A DNA stretch of 64,000 bases from JACVRW01 sp963746825 (lineage in GTDB: Bacteria > Actinomycetota > Thermoleophilia > Solirubrobacterales > Thermoleophilaceae), in NCBI GenBank assembly GCA_963746825.1, contig CAVVCU010000005.1, positions 372,001 through 436,000 of the forward strand, written 5' to 3'. Shown here piece after piece: positions 43,549 through 56,354 of the stretch. A program made the position numbers and the translations under genes. How positions within the stretch are numbered: the stretch's first letter is position 1; every line of letters begins with the position of its first letter. Under the pieces are notes generated by a model, which was not told the origin of the DNA, did no database searches, and saw only the letters and a program-made list of their open reading frames with translations.

Positions 43549-43808
43549 GCAGCCAGCAGCTCTTCGAGGGTCCCGGCCCGGTCGGCCTCGAGCAGCTCGC
43601 GAAAGCCTCCGATGGCCCGCTGTCCCACCACCAGCTGGGGAAATGTCATCTGGCCGGTGAGCGCCACGAGATCGGCGCGGCCGTCTGGATCCTTGGCCAG
43701 GTTGACCTCCTCGTAGGTGAACCCACGGGCCTGCAGAAGCGCCTTGGCCTGGCGGCAGAAACCGCAAGGCTCAGTCGTGTAGAGCACCACTCCGTTCGCG
43801 TCCGCCAT
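43545..43808 (-). CDS. Glutaredoxin-like protein
   Basis: An 87-residue thioredoxin-fold protein with redox motif CGFC (VVLYTTEPCGFCRQAKALLQ), the cis-Pro in MTFPQLVVGQ and the GG motif in AIGGFRELLE. The family reduces disulfides with glutathione or mycothiol-type partners. ATG 43808 with AAAGGG upstream and TACACT as a possible -10. Divergent from recO: 19 bp separate the start codons. Confidence 0.9.
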   Translation of the reverse strand: MADANGVVLYTTEPCGFCRQAKALLQARGFTYEEVNLAKDPDGRADLVALTGQMTFPQLVVGQRAIGGFRELLEADRAGTLEELLAA

Positions 43809-43827
43809 CCCTTTCAGAGTGTATGTA

Positions 43828-44544
43828 GTGCCCGGAAGCTTCAAGACCGAAGCCATCGTGCTGCGCTCCATCCGCTACGGCGAGGCGGATCGCGTGCTGC
43901 ATCTCTACACCGCGGACCGCGGGCGGGTCGGTGCGGTGGCCAAGGGGGTGAGGCGGGTCAAGTCGCGGCTGGGCGGCCGCCTCGAGCCGCTCAGCCGGGT
44001 GAGGCTCGTGCTGCACCAGGGCCGGGGCGAGCTGGGCACGATCAGCCAGGCCGACACCGTGCAGGCCTATGCGGCCCTGCGCGAGCGCCGTGGCTCGCTC
44101 GAGCGCGCCACGCAGGCATGCGAGGCCGTGCTGCGCCTGCTCGACTCGGCCGAGCCCAACCCGCCCGCGTACAACCTGCTCTGCCACGAGCTCGCGCTGC
44201 TCGACGCAAGCGCCGCCGCGGCCGGGCGCGCGCAGGCGCTGGCCTTTCGCCTCAAGCTGCTGCTGGCCGCGGGCTTCGCGCCCGAGCTGGCCTCGTGTGC
44301 CTCCTGCGGGGAGGCGGAGGACCTGGGCGGCTTCTCGCCCAGCGCGGGGGGCGTGGTGTGCGCCGGCTGCGAGGCGGGCTCCTTCCCGCTCGGCGAGGAG
44401 GCGCATCGCTACCTGGTCGCGGCCCTGGCCCGGCCACTCGCCGACGCGCCGGAGGCGCCGGCCATGGCGCTGGGCCAGGCCGATCGCGCCATCGCCGAGA
44501 CGCTCGAGTACCACGCGCACGTGCGCTTGCGACGGGTCGCTTGA
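43828..44544 (+). CDS. recO: DNA repair protein RecO
   Basis: A 238-residue protein: N-terminal OB-fold (GSFKTEAIVLRSIRYGEADR, LYTADRGRVGAVAKGVRR), helical middle, and a zinc site CASCGEAEDLGG...VCAGC. RecO anneals ssDNA and loads RecA with RecR. GTG 43828 gives the standard MPGSFKTEAIVL beginning; another GTG is three codons upstream. A second copy of its last 24 codons lies at 46401-46475. Confidence 0.92.
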   Translation: MPGSFKTEAIVLRSIRYGEADRVLHLYTADRGRVGAVAKGVRRVKSRLGGRLEPLSRVRLVLHQGRGELGTISQADTVQAYAALRERRGSLERATQACEAVLRLLDSAEPNPPAYNLLCHELALLDASAAAAGRAQALAFRLKLLLAAGFAPELASCASCGEAEDLGGFSPSAGGVVCAGCEAGSFPLGEEAHRYLVAALARPLADAPEAPAMALGQADRAIAETLEYHAHVRLRRVA

Positions 44545-46341
44545 TGCCGGGCGCCAAGCGGCCGAAGTTCCCCCGCGCGATTTATCGATCCGACGTACCT
44601 TGGCCCAATGGTCAGTAAAATCGCCTGGACGGCGCTTCTCTTGCTTGCCGCTGTCCCGGCCCTTGCCGAGGCCGCCAACTACTGCGTGGCTCCCAATACA
44701 GGCTGCGGCTCGCGGAATGTCGCCACACTCCAGCAGGCGCTCGGCCAAGCCGACAACGAGACCGACGCGGACCGGATTTTCCTTGGAGCTGCCACCTACA
44801 CGGCACCGAGCGCCGCCGGCTTCGTGTACAACGCCCCCGGGGCTCCGGTGGAGATCATCGGAGCGGGGGCGGCGAGCACAACGCTGACCGCGCCCAGCGG
44901 GGCGATTCGGGTGGTGAACCTCAACGGTGGATCCGAGTCACTCATCCGCGACCTTCGGGTTGCGATGCCGGCCAACCTGCCGGTGAGGCCCGTCGCGGTC
45001 GGGTTGCAGATCGCCAGTCCCGCGCGCAACGTGGCTGTGGTATCCGACCCGACCAACACACAGCCGCACCACGGAGTCGACATTGCGGCCGGCGGGTCGC
45101 TCAGCGGCGCGACGGTGGCGCTGAGCCAAACCCTGGAAACGATCGGCGTGATGATCTTTGGATCCAGCGGCGATGCCCTGACCGACTCAACTATCGCGGC
45201 GAGAACCGGCGTGCGCGTTCAGGATCCCGGCACGTCGATCAGGCGTGTGCATGTCACGTCGGAAGGGATCGCCGTGCTCTCGCTGCGTCTCGGAGTGACG
45301 GTGCGTAGCAGCATCCTGCGGCCGCTCCTCGGCGGCACCGGCGGCCTCGTCGACGACCCACCTCGCGGTTTCGACGCGGAGCTGACCCTCGACGGAGTCA
45401 CAATTTTCGGAGACGGTCTCAGCGGAGGCGGCTCGCCGACGACCGGCGTCTTTGTTCGCAGCGACAACGGCGGGCAGTTCGCTGACGCCATTCTCGAGAA
45501 CTCGATTCTGCGAAACGTCCCCCGCGCCATCGGAATCTCCGCAGGGGGCATCGGAAGCAACGCCGGCGCCGCGGTCCGCTACTCCGACTACGACCCGGCG
45601 GCCGTGGCGATCATCGACGGGCCCGGCGCGGAGACGGTCACGCCCGTCCCCGGTCAGCTCGAGCCCGGCTCCAACCTCAACGCCGACCCGCGGTTCACGC
45701 AGCCGCCGGGCGACCTTTCACTGACTTCGGGCTCACCGCTGATCGACCGTGGCGATCCGGCCGCCCTGAGCGGGTTCGACTTCCTCGGCGGCCCCCTTAT
45801 CCGGGATGGAGACGGTGACGGGACGGCGCGGCGCGACATGGGAGCGTGCGAGTACGGCGGGCCATCGAGTCGGTGCGGGGTGTCACCGCGTGCGCTTCCG
45901 GGTGGGACGGGTGGCGCGGCGGCTGACGCGCGACCCGCGTCGATCAACGGCTTTCGGGCCGTGCCCAAGCGCTTCGCCGTTGTCCCACGCAAGTCGCGAT
46001 CGTCCGCCTTGCAGCGCGGCACCAAGTTCCGCTGGCGCCTCGGCGAAGCCGCGTCGGTCACGATCGCCATCGCTCGCGCGCTTCCCGGTCGCAGGGTGGG
46101 AGGTACCTGCCGGCGACCCAGGCGCAGCAACGAAGGCAAGCAGCGCTGCACGCGCTATCGGGCCGTAGGCACCCTCAAGGCCAAGGGGGCGGCCGGCGCA
46201 GGCTTTCGCGCCTTCACCGGTCGCTTCGGGCGGCGGGCGCTCAGCCCGGGTCGCTATCACGCCACCATCGGCGCGGTCGACCGGGCGGGCAATATCTCGA
46301 TGCCGCGGACGACTCGTCTAGCCATCGTTCGTCCTCGCTAA
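44474..46341 (+). repeat. Tandem duplication, copy 1 (recO 3' end plus beta-helix gene)
   Basis: From GCCAGGCCGATCGCGCC at 44474 in recO through the secreted beta-helix gene, the sequence recurs about 1.93 kb downstream (46399-48295). The unit includes the recO tail, the intergenic region (GGCCGAAGTTCCCCC in both) and the whole secreted gene. Confidence 0.85.
44608..46341 (+). CDS. Secreted right-handed beta-helix protein with C-terminal AGN domain
   Basis: A 577-residue protein: signal peptide (to about residue 22), a conserved Cys pair (YCVAPNTGCG), then beta-helix coils with repeated V/I-rich turns (LTAPSGAIRVVNLNGG, LTDSTIAARTGVRVQDPG, LTLDGVTIFGDG, LENSILRNVPRAIGI), the end cap SPLIDRGDPAALSGFDFLGG and GDGTARRDMGACEY (choice-of-anchor-Q-like). 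A C-terminal domain of about 130 residues (KFRWRLGEAASVTIAIARAL ... LSPGRYHATIGAVDRAGN) is typical of Solirubrobacterales surface proteins. Probably binds surface carbohydrate; no catalytic residues found. Intact copy of a tandem pair. Confidence 0.82.
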   Translation: MVSKIAWTALLLLAAVPALAEAANYCVAPNTGCGSRNVATLQQALGQADNETDADRIFLGAATYTAPSAAGFVYNAPGAPVEIIGAGAASTTLTAPSGAIRVVNLNGGSESLIRDLRVAMPANLPVRPVAVGLQIASPARNVAVVSDPTNTQPHHGVDIAAGGSLSGATVALSQTLETIGVMIFGSSGDALTDSTIAARTGVRVQDPGTSIRRVHVTSEGIAVLSLRLGVTVRSSILRPLLGGTGGLVDDPPRGFDAELTLDGVTIFGDGLSGGGSPTTGVFVRSDNGGQFADAILENSILRNVPRAIGISAGGIGSNAGAAVRYSDYDPAAVAIIDGPGAETVTPVPGQLEPGSNLNADPRFTQPPGDLSLTSGSPLIDRGDPAALSGFDFLGGPLIRDGDGDGTARRDMGACEYGGPSSRCGVSPRALPGGTGGAAADARPASINGFRAVPKRFAVVPRKSRSSALQRGTKFRWRLGEAASVTIAIARALPGRRVGGTCRRPRRSNEGKQRCTRYRAVGTLKAKGAAGAGFRAFTGRFGRRALSPGRYHATIGAVDRAGNISMPRTTRLAIVRPR

Positions 46342-46400
46342 CCCCCGGCCGGTCGCGCGACATGCGCCGCCCGCGGACGCGCCGGCCTTGGCCCGTGAGC

Positions 46401-46475
46401 CAGGCCGATCGCGCCATCGCCGAGACGCTCGAGTATCAGGCGCACGTGCGCTTGCGAAGGATCGCGAAACGTTAG
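46401..46475 (+). pseudogene. recO: Duplicated recO 3' fragment
   Basis: Twenty-four codons plus TAG encode QADRAIAETLEYQAHVRLRR followed by IAKR; the true RecO ends QADRAIAETLEYHAHVRLRR plus VA. No start or upstream recO sequence is present. It marks the left end of the duplicated segment and shows that duplication began inside recO. Confidence 0.85.
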
Positions 46476-46552
46476 TTCGCGCACGCCAAATGCGCGTGAA
46501 TGGGCCGAAGTTCCCCCTAGCGCCTCGCCCGATCACGACATAGCTTGGCCCG

Positions 46553-48295
46553 ATGGTTAGGAAGACCGCCTGCTTGGCAATCGCACTGTTCGCCGCTCTG
46601 CCGGCCGCCGCTCAGGCCGCCGACTACTGCGTGGCTCCAAACACCACCTGCGGGGGGATGAACGTCGGCAGCTTTGGAACGGCGCTGGGCCAAGCAGGCA
46701 TGACGCCGGGGCCGGAGGTCGATCACATCTACCTCGGAGCCACCACATACAGGGCTTCAGGCCTCTCCGGTTTCGTATACGACTCCGAGGACAGCAACCC
46801 GGTGGAGATCATCGGAGCAGGAGTCGGGAGCACGACCCTGACCGCGCCCAGCGGGGCCACTCGGGTGATGAATTTCCAGGGTGGGCCGGCGTCGCTGATC
46901 CGCGACCTCAGCGTGGCCATGCCGGCCGACCTGCCGGCATCGCCCCCCGCAGTCTTTCCGGTTGGGCTCGAGCTCGCCAGCCCGGCACAAGACGTTGCCG
47001 TGGTGTCCGACCCGACGAACACACAGCCGCACCGCGGAGTCGACCTCGACGACGGCGGATCGCTCACTCGCGCAACGGTGACGCTGAGCCAGGCAGATAG
47101 ACACGATCGGAGTGGAGACTCTCGGTGTTGGGTCTCGCGTGACCGACTCGACTATCTCTGCGCGTAGGGGCATACGCGCCCGTGAGTTAGGGGCATCGAT
47201 CGAGCGGGTTCACGTCACATCAGCGCTTGCAGCCGTCCAGTCGTACCGTCCAGGGGCCATCGTGCGCAGCAGCATCCTGCGGCCGATCCTGGGAGGCGCG
47301 GGCGGCATGGCCTGGGAGCCGCCGGCCTACTCGAGCCGAACTGACCCTGGACGGAGTCACGATCGTCGGCGATGGCGCCCCGCTCACGACCGGCGTTCTC
47401 TCGGTCAGCGAAAGCGGCGGAGAAACCGCGAGCCTCACTCTCACCAACTCGATCCTTCGAAATGTCCCTCGCAGCATCGCGGTCGCCACGGCGGGCATGT
47501 CAACCGGCACGGCGGCCAGCGCTACCGCGCTTTACTCGAACTATGACCCGGCGACCGTGACGGTTGTCGACGGCCCCGGCAGCGAAGCCTTCACCCCGGG
47601 CCCCGGCAATCTCAACGTCGACCCGCTGTTCAACGCGGGCGATTTCTCGCTTAGCGCGGGGTCACCGCTGATCGACCAGGGCGATCCGGCCACGCCCGGG
47701 CGGCCTGGACTTCCGCGGCGGCCCGCTCGTCGTCGACGGAAACGGCGACGGAACGCCGCGCCGCGACATGGGAGCGTGTGAGTACGCGGTTCCGCAGGGT
47801 ATGTGCGGAATGGCATCGGGTGCGAGCTCCGTGCCGGGCGCGGGCGGCGGGGCCGGCGGCGCCGTCTCTGACTTCACCCGCGCGTCCATCAGCGGCTTCC
47901 GCGCCGTGCCCAAGCGCTTCGCCGTCGCCCCGCGCAAGCCCAAGGCTGGCGCAGCAAAGCGCGGCACCGAGTTCCGGTGGCGCCTCAGCGAGTCCGCCGC
48001 GGTCACGATCGCCATCGCTCGCGCGCTTCCCGGCCGCAGGGCGGGAGGCGCCTGCCGGCGACCCACGAGGCGCAATAAGGGCAATCGGCACTGCACGCGC
48101 TACCAGGGCGTCGGCCGGCTGAAGGCGAAGGGCGCGGTCGGCGCCGGCTCGCGGGCCTTCAGCGGCCGCTTCGGGCGCCGGGCGCTCAGTCCCGGTCGCT
48201 ACCGCGCGGTGATCGGCGCGGTCGACCAGGCGGGCAACATCTCCAAGCCGCGCGCCACGGGCCTCAGGATCGTGCGTCCGCGCCCCCGCCCGTAG
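46553..48295 (+). pseudogene. Second secreted beta-helix gene, broken by three frameshifts
   Basis: Paralogue of the gene at 44608 (same signal peptide type, YCVAPNTTCGG, LTAPSGATRVMNF, LTLDGVTIVGDG, GDGTPRRDMGACEY and the C-terminal AGN domain). Its frame shifts at about 47090-47096 (CAGGCAGATAGAC), 47328-47340 (TCGAGCCGAACTGACC) and 47693-47705 (CCCGGGCGGCCTGG); single-base corrections at each restore alignment to copy 1. Either decaying as a redundant copy, or carrying sequence errors. Conserved residues elsewhere suggest it was functional until recently. Confidence 0.78.
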
Positions 48296-48318
48296 GCGAG
48301 CGTCGGGCTCAGGGGGGA

Positions 48319-48324
48319 TACAGT
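48319..48324 (+). promoter_or_regulatory. Leaderless-type -10 element (TACAGT) of ppdK
   Basis: TACAGT, seven bases, then the GTG of ppdK; no Shine-Dalgarno sequence. Confidence 0.5.
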
Positions 48325-48331
48325 CACCCCT

Positions 48332-50969
<2,638 letters not shown>

Positions 50970-50981
50970 TCTCGACCGGGC

Positions 50982-51971
50982 ATGGCCCAGGCCGCCCGCA
51001 CCTCTTTTCGGGAGAGGATCGAGCGACGGGAGGATTCGCTCTCCCCACTCGCCACCCCCTCCTACCCGGCGCTTCGTGAGCGCGAGGAGCCCGATTCCGA
51101 GCACCGCACGCCGTTTCAGCGCGATCGCGACCGCATCGTGCACTCCAAGGCCTTTCGCCGCCTCAAGCACAAGACGCAGGTGTTCATCGCCCCCGAGGGC
51201 GACCACTACCGCACTCGCCTCACCCACACGCTCGAGGCGTGCGGGATCGCGCGCAACGTGGCCCGGGCGCTGGACCTCAACGAAGACCTCACCGAGGCGA
51301 TCGGGCTGGGCCACGACCTCGGCCACCCCCCGTTTGGGCACATCGGCGAGGAGGTGCTCGACGGCTGCGTGCGCGCGCGCTGGGGTCACGCCTTCCGCCA
51401 CAACGAGCACTCGCTGCGGGTGGTCGACCGCATCGAGCGGCTCAACCTCACCGAGCCGGTGCGCGACGGGATCCTGCGCCACACCGGCCCGGTGCCGCCG
51501 GCGTCGCTCGAGGGGCGGATCGTGCGGGTGGTCGACCGGATCGCCTACATAAACCACGACATCGACGACGCCCTGCGGGCCGGGGTGCTCACCTTCGCCG
51601 ACCTCCCTCAGGAGGAGATAGCGGTGCTCGGATCGACGGGCCCCGAGCGGATCGAGACGCTCGTGGTCGACCTGTTGGAGCGCTCGGAGCACGCCGGCGA
51701 CATCGTGCAGGGGGAGAGCGTGGGCGGCGCGATGCTTCGCCTACGAGAGTTCATGTTCCAGCGCGTCTACCTCGCCGCCGATGCGCAGCGTGAGAAGCCT
51801 CGGGTGGAGCGCATGCTGCGCGCGCTCTTCGAGCACTACGCCGCTGCGCCGCCGCCGCCCCTGACCGAGGGCGCGTCAGACGAGCAGCGCGTGGTCGACT
51901 GGCTGGCTGGGATGACCGACCGCTTCGCGATACGGGTGTTCTCCGACCTCTACCTGCCCGAGCGTTCCTGA
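50982..51971 (+). CDS. dgt: Deoxyguanosinetriphosphate triphosphohydrolase-like protein
   Basis: A 329-residue HD-domain dNTPase. Metal ligands: TRLTHTLEACGIARN (His), IGLGHDLGHPPFGHIGEE (His-Asp, plus the H-x3-H region) and RIAYINHDIDDAL (Asp). The N-terminal HRTPFQRDRDRIVHSKAFRR is the allosteric-site region of the Dgt family. It sits in front of dnaG, as in mycobacteria. Its TGA overlaps the dnaG ATG by one base. Confidence 0.92.
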   Translation: MAQAARTSFRERIERREDSLSPLATPSYPALREREEPDSEHRTPFQRDRDRIVHSKAFRRLKHKTQVFIAPEGDHYRTRLTHTLEACGIARNVARALDLNEDLTEAIGLGHDLGHPPFGHIGEEVLDGCVRARWGHAFRHNEHSLRVVDRIERLNLTEPVRDGILRHTGPVPPASLEGRIVRVVDRIAYINHDIDDALRAGVLTFADLPQEEIAVLGSTGPERIETLVVDLLERSEHAGDIVQGESVGGAMLRLREFMFQRVYLAADAQREKPRVERMLRALFEHYAAAPPPPLTEGASDEQRVVDWLAGMTDRFAIRVFSDLYLPERS

Positions 51972-53742
51972 TGGGCCTGTTCACCCGCGACTCGATCGAC
52001 CGGCTGCGCGACGCGATCGACATGGTCGACCTCGTGGGGGCCAAGACCGACCTGCGCAGGGTGGGAACGCGGTTCACGGGCCTGTGCCCGTTCCACGACG
52101 AGCGCACCCCGTCGTTCTCGGTCAACGCCGACGAGAAGCTCTTCTACTGCTTCGGCTGCCAGGCCAAGGGTGACGCGATCGGCTTCGTCGAGCAGTCCGA
52201 GGGGCTCGACTTCCCCGAGGCGGTGGAGATGCTGGCCGACCGCTACGGGGTCAAGCTCGAGCGCGAGAACGACGATCCCCAGGCCGAGGAGCGCCGCCGC
52301 CGAAAGGCGCGCCTGCAGTCGCTGCTCACCCGCGCGGCGCGCTACTACGCCAGCTACCTGTGGGATTCGCGGGAGGCGGGCCCCGCGCGTAAGTACCTGG
52401 CCGAGCGCGGGTTGGAGGAGCAGGTGCTCAGAGAATTCGAAGTGGGCTATTCGCCCAAGGCATGGGATCGCATGCTGATCGGAGCCGGGCAGCAGGGTTT
52501 TCGCCCGGAGGAGCTGGCGGCGGCCGGCCTGGCCCAGCGCGGGCGCGGGGGCGGCGTGTACGACCGCTTTCGCGGGCGCATCATGTTCCCGCTCGCCGAC
52601 TTCCGCGGCCAGGTGCTCGGTTTCGGTGCCCGGGCGATGAGCGAGAGCCAGCAGCCCAAGTACCTGAATACCTCCGAGAACGACGTCTACCACAAGGGCC
52701 GCCAGCTCTTCGGCATCCATCTGGCCCGCGCCGCGGCGGCGAAAAGCGGTCGGATCGTGGTCGTGGAGGGTTATACCGACGTGCTGGCCCTCCACCAGGC
52801 GGGAATTCGCGAGTCCGTGGCGATCATGGGCACCGCCCTCACCCAGGAGCAGCTCGCGCTGCTGGGGCGCGCCGCGCCCCGGGTGGTGCTGGCCCTGGAC
52901 GCCGATCGGTCCGGGCAGGAGGCCATGCTGCGAGTCGCGAGGGCCACGAACGACACCCAGCTCCACGTGGTCGAGCTCCGGGAGGGTCAGGACCCCGCCG
53001 ACCTGATCGCACAGGACGGCGCCGAGGCCTTCTCCGAGCGGCTTGGCGGCGCAGTTCCGATGATCCAGTTTCAGGTGGGTCGTGTACTTGCCGATGCAGA
53101 CCTCGAGACCCCGGCCGGCAGAGACCAGGCTTTGGAGAAGGCAGCCCGCTTGATCGCAGAACACACAACCCAAGGCAGCGCGATGCGCGACGAGCTCGTC
53201 CGCGAGGCGGCCGACCGCCTCGACGTGCCCCAGGAGTACGTGCGCGGAGCGCTGTCCGGCCCGCGGCCCACTGCGCCCGCGGCGTCCCCCGCGCCCAGCG
53301 CCCCTCGCCCCGCGCCGCCGGCGAGGGCATCGGCCGGCGAGGTGGCCCTGCGGGCCGAGCGGGAGTTCCTCTCCCGCTGTATGGCGAGCGGCGACCTCGG
53401 TGAGCGATACCTTTCCCTTCCTCGGGATGAGCAGTTCTCCTCAGACGCCACCCGCCGGGCGCGCACGCACCTGGCCTCCCACTTCGGCGATCCGCTCGCC
53501 GGTCTACCCGAGGACGAGCCGACGCTCGCCGCGCTCGTCACCGACGTGGCCCTCGCCGGGCTGGAGGGCTCGCCCTCACCGGAGGCCGTGCTGCAGATGA
53601 GCATCCTCCAGCTCGAGAAGCGGCGCATAGAGCGCGAGATCCGCCGCGCGGCCAGCGACGGCGACCACACCCGCCAGAGCGCGCTCGCCAAGGCCGAGCA
53701 GCAGGTGCGCGGCGAGCTCGACGCGGTGATGGGACAGACGGC

Positions 53743-53746
<4 letters not shown>
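51971..53746 (+). CDS. dnaG: DNA primase DnaG
   Basis: A 591-residue primase. Zinc-binding domain: CPFHDERTPSFSV and KLFYCFGCQAKGDAIGF. RNA polymerase core with YDRFRGRIMFPLAD, FGARAM and toprim motifs IVVVEGYTDVLALHQ (Glu) and VVLALDADRSGQEA (Asp-x-Asp). An Ala/Pro-rich linker (about 428-460) leads to the helical DnaB-interaction domain. Overlaps dgt by 1 bp and rpoD by 4 bp, forming the classic macromolecular-synthesis operon without rpsU. Confidence 0.96.
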
Positions 53747-54693
<947 letters not shown>

Positions 54694-54726
54694 GCTGCCC
54701 TAAGCCGCGCTATTCTCGCCTGACGA

Positions 54727-54797
54727 TCCCCGGTGATGTAACGGCAACATGACTGACTGTTAATCAGTTCTTGGTGGTTCGAATCCACCCCGGGGAG
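54727..54797 (+). tRNA. tRNA-Asn (GTT)
   Basis: A 71-nt cloverleaf: acceptor TCCCCGG (54727-54733) with CCGGGGA (54790-54796), discriminator G; D stem ATGT/ACAT; anticodon stem ACTGA/TCAGT with loop CTGTTAA (anticodon GTT at 54759-54761); T arm GGTGG-TTCGAAT-CCACC. No CCA is encoded. It lies 33 bp after rpoD. Confidence 0.95.
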
Positions 54798-54805
54798 CTG
54801 AGTTT

Positions 54806-55363
54806 CTAAGCGGCTTGGAGTGCCCGATATCCCGCCTCAACCTCCGCGTGGCAGTTGGCGCAGAGCAGTACACATTTCCTGGCCTCGACCGCGCTTGGTC
54901 CAGGCCTCGAGTGAATCCCTCGGCCGACAGGGCGAACAGCTTGGTGCGCGGTTCCAGGTGATGGAAGTGGAGCGCCGCCACGCACCGGTCGTAGCCACAT
55001 ACGGCGCAGCTGCCGCCGGCTTCGGCGACGAGTATGCGCTTTACGTTGCGCCGGCGGGCGCTGACTGCCTCGGTCGAGCAGCGCGTACAGCGGTAGGTGC
55101 GCCTGCGGTCGAGGCGAAAGAGCGCCTGTCCATGCCGCGGACACGTTCGTTCGATCTCACCCGGGGCATCAGGCGGAGGTGGTTGCGGCGCGCGTCGCGC
55201 CGCTGGATGTCGCCAGCGCCGGAGCCAATGCCTCACCGTGGCCACCGACCGGTCGAGTTCGGCGGCGATCTCGCGCAACGGCAGGCCTGAGTCGGCGAGC
55301 TCCTCGAGCCTGACCCGGTCCGGAGCGCCACGGGGGGCGTAGCGATTGGCCTTCAGCGGTCAC
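54806..55363 (-). pseudogene. HTH-zinc ribbon-HNH protein under a LexA box, frame broken
   Basis: Parts in order: helix-turn-helix (LEELADSGLPLREIAAELDR, VATVRHWLRRW), a zinc ribbon (CPRHGQALFRL...YRCTRC), and an HNH nuclease-like domain (GGSCAVCGYDRC, ALHFHHLEP, then CVLLCANCHAEVEAG). The last block is in another frame: one base is missing near 54887-54893. Starting at GTG 55363, set by the SOS box, needs a second single-base shift near 55350-55360 to enter the HTH frame. It ends by the tRNA-Asn. An SOS-induced DNA-binding nuclease is the inference; with two breaks it may be dead or mis-sequenced. Confidence 0.65.
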
Positions 55364-55376
55364 GAACACATGTTCC
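55363..55376 (-). promoter_or_regulatory. LexA (SOS) box at the HNH gene
   Basis: Read on the minus strand, GGAACATGTGTTCG; 13 of 14 bases match the dnaE2 box, and, as there, the final G starts a GTG codon. TCTGAT just upstream could be the -10. Confidence 0.75.
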
Positions 55377-55415
55377 CATCAGAGTCGGACGCGATGACGC
55401 AGCGAAGCCGCTTGC

Positions 55416-56354
55416 CTAGGGCAGCCGCGCCGTGGCCCGCACCCCGAAGCCCGCCGCCCCTATGAGCAGCAGCGCCCCGCCGGCCGCGAAGGCCGCCGTG
55501 ATCTCGCGCTCCTCCTTCTCGGTGGCCACGCGGGAGCCGAGGTCGCGGTAGAGGCCGGTCAGGTCCTCGCCGTCCTCGACCGCGAAGGAGCGCCCGCCCG
55601 ACAGCTCGGCTATGCGGCGCATCGTCTCGGGGTCGGGGGGCACGGGGATCAGGGCGCCGTCGGGCGTCTGGATCACGCCCTCGCTCGTGCCCAGGGCGAA
55701 GGTGTGGATCGGGATCTTCAGGCGCTTGGCCTCGCGCGCGACCTCCACCGGGTCGCGACCCGTGGTGGTCTCCCCATCGGAGAGCAGGACGATGGCCGAG
55801 GGCGGGCGCTCGCCGGCCGGGCCGTCGACCAGCTTGAGCGCGGAGTCGAGCGCGTCGCCGGTCGCCGTGCCGCCGTCGGCCGCAAGGGCGTCGATCAGCG
55901 CGGCGATCTTGTCGTGGTCGTCGGTGGGGGCCTCGACGGTGTGCGGGTCGGTGGAGAACGCGACCATGCCCACCCGGGCCTCGTCCGGGAGCTCCTCAAC
56001 GAAGCGCTGAGCGGCGTCGCGTGACGCCTCGAGGCGGCTCGGCTCGACGTCGTCGGCCAGCATCGAACGCGACACGTCGCTCACCAGCACGATCGACGCC
56101 TGCTCGCGCGGGACGGCGACGGTGGCGTGCGGCCGGGCCAGCGCCAGCGCGAAGGCGGCCAGGGCGGCCAGGAACAGCGCCAGCGGCGCCTGGCGCCGCC
56201 AGGACGGCACCCGCGGGAGCAGCGGTGCCAGCGTGGCCACTCCGGGGAAGCGCACGGCGTAGCGCCGCGCGCGCCGGCGCGCCAGCAGCTGAGCGCCCAG
56301 GGCCAGCGGCACGAGCACCAGGGCGGCCAGGAAGAGGGGGGAGGCGAAGCTCAA
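55416..56354 (-). CDS. VWA-domain membrane protein (BatA-like)
   Basis: A 312-residue protein: two transmembrane helices at the N-terminus (about 5-22 and 55-75), a von Willebrand A domain with a MIDAS site (VLVSDVSRSMLADDV: D-x-S-x-S, plus the Thr in GGTATGDALD and Asp in LLSDGETTTG), and a C-terminal helix (about 285-305). TTG start in a TTGA overlap with the DUF58 gene. With MoxR and DUF58 it forms the MoxR/Bat module thought to chaperone or insert metal into target proteins. Paralogue of 60259-61218. Confidence 0.88.
   Translation of the reverse strand: MSFASPLFLAALVLVPLALGAQLLARRRARRYAVRFPGVATLAPLLPRVPSWRRQAPLALFLAALAAFALALARPHATVAVPREQASIVLVSDVSRSMLADDVEPSRLEASRDAAQRFVEELPDEARVGMVAFSTDPHTVEAPTDDHDKIAALIDALAADGGTATGDALDSALKLVDGPAGERPPSAIVLLSDGETTTGRDPVEVAREAKRLKIPIHTFALGTSEGVIQTPDGALIPVPPDPETMRRIAELSGGRSFAVEDGEDLTGLYRDLGSRVATEKEEREITAAFAAGGALLLIGAAGFGVRATARLP

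Larger units (their letters stand above)
46399..48295 (+). repeat. Tandem duplication, copy 2
   Basis: Diverged second copy of 44474-46341: the recO tail is nearly identical, while the beta-helix gene has substitutions throughout and frame breaks. That degree of divergence indicates the duplication is not recent and not an assembly artefact. Confidence 0.85.

Noticed and set aside
54760..54800. C-terminal tail GGFEPPRTD on the HNH frame
   Set aside because: This is the familiar false translation of a tRNA gene on its reverse strand; the genuine HNH end is in another frame ending at 54806.
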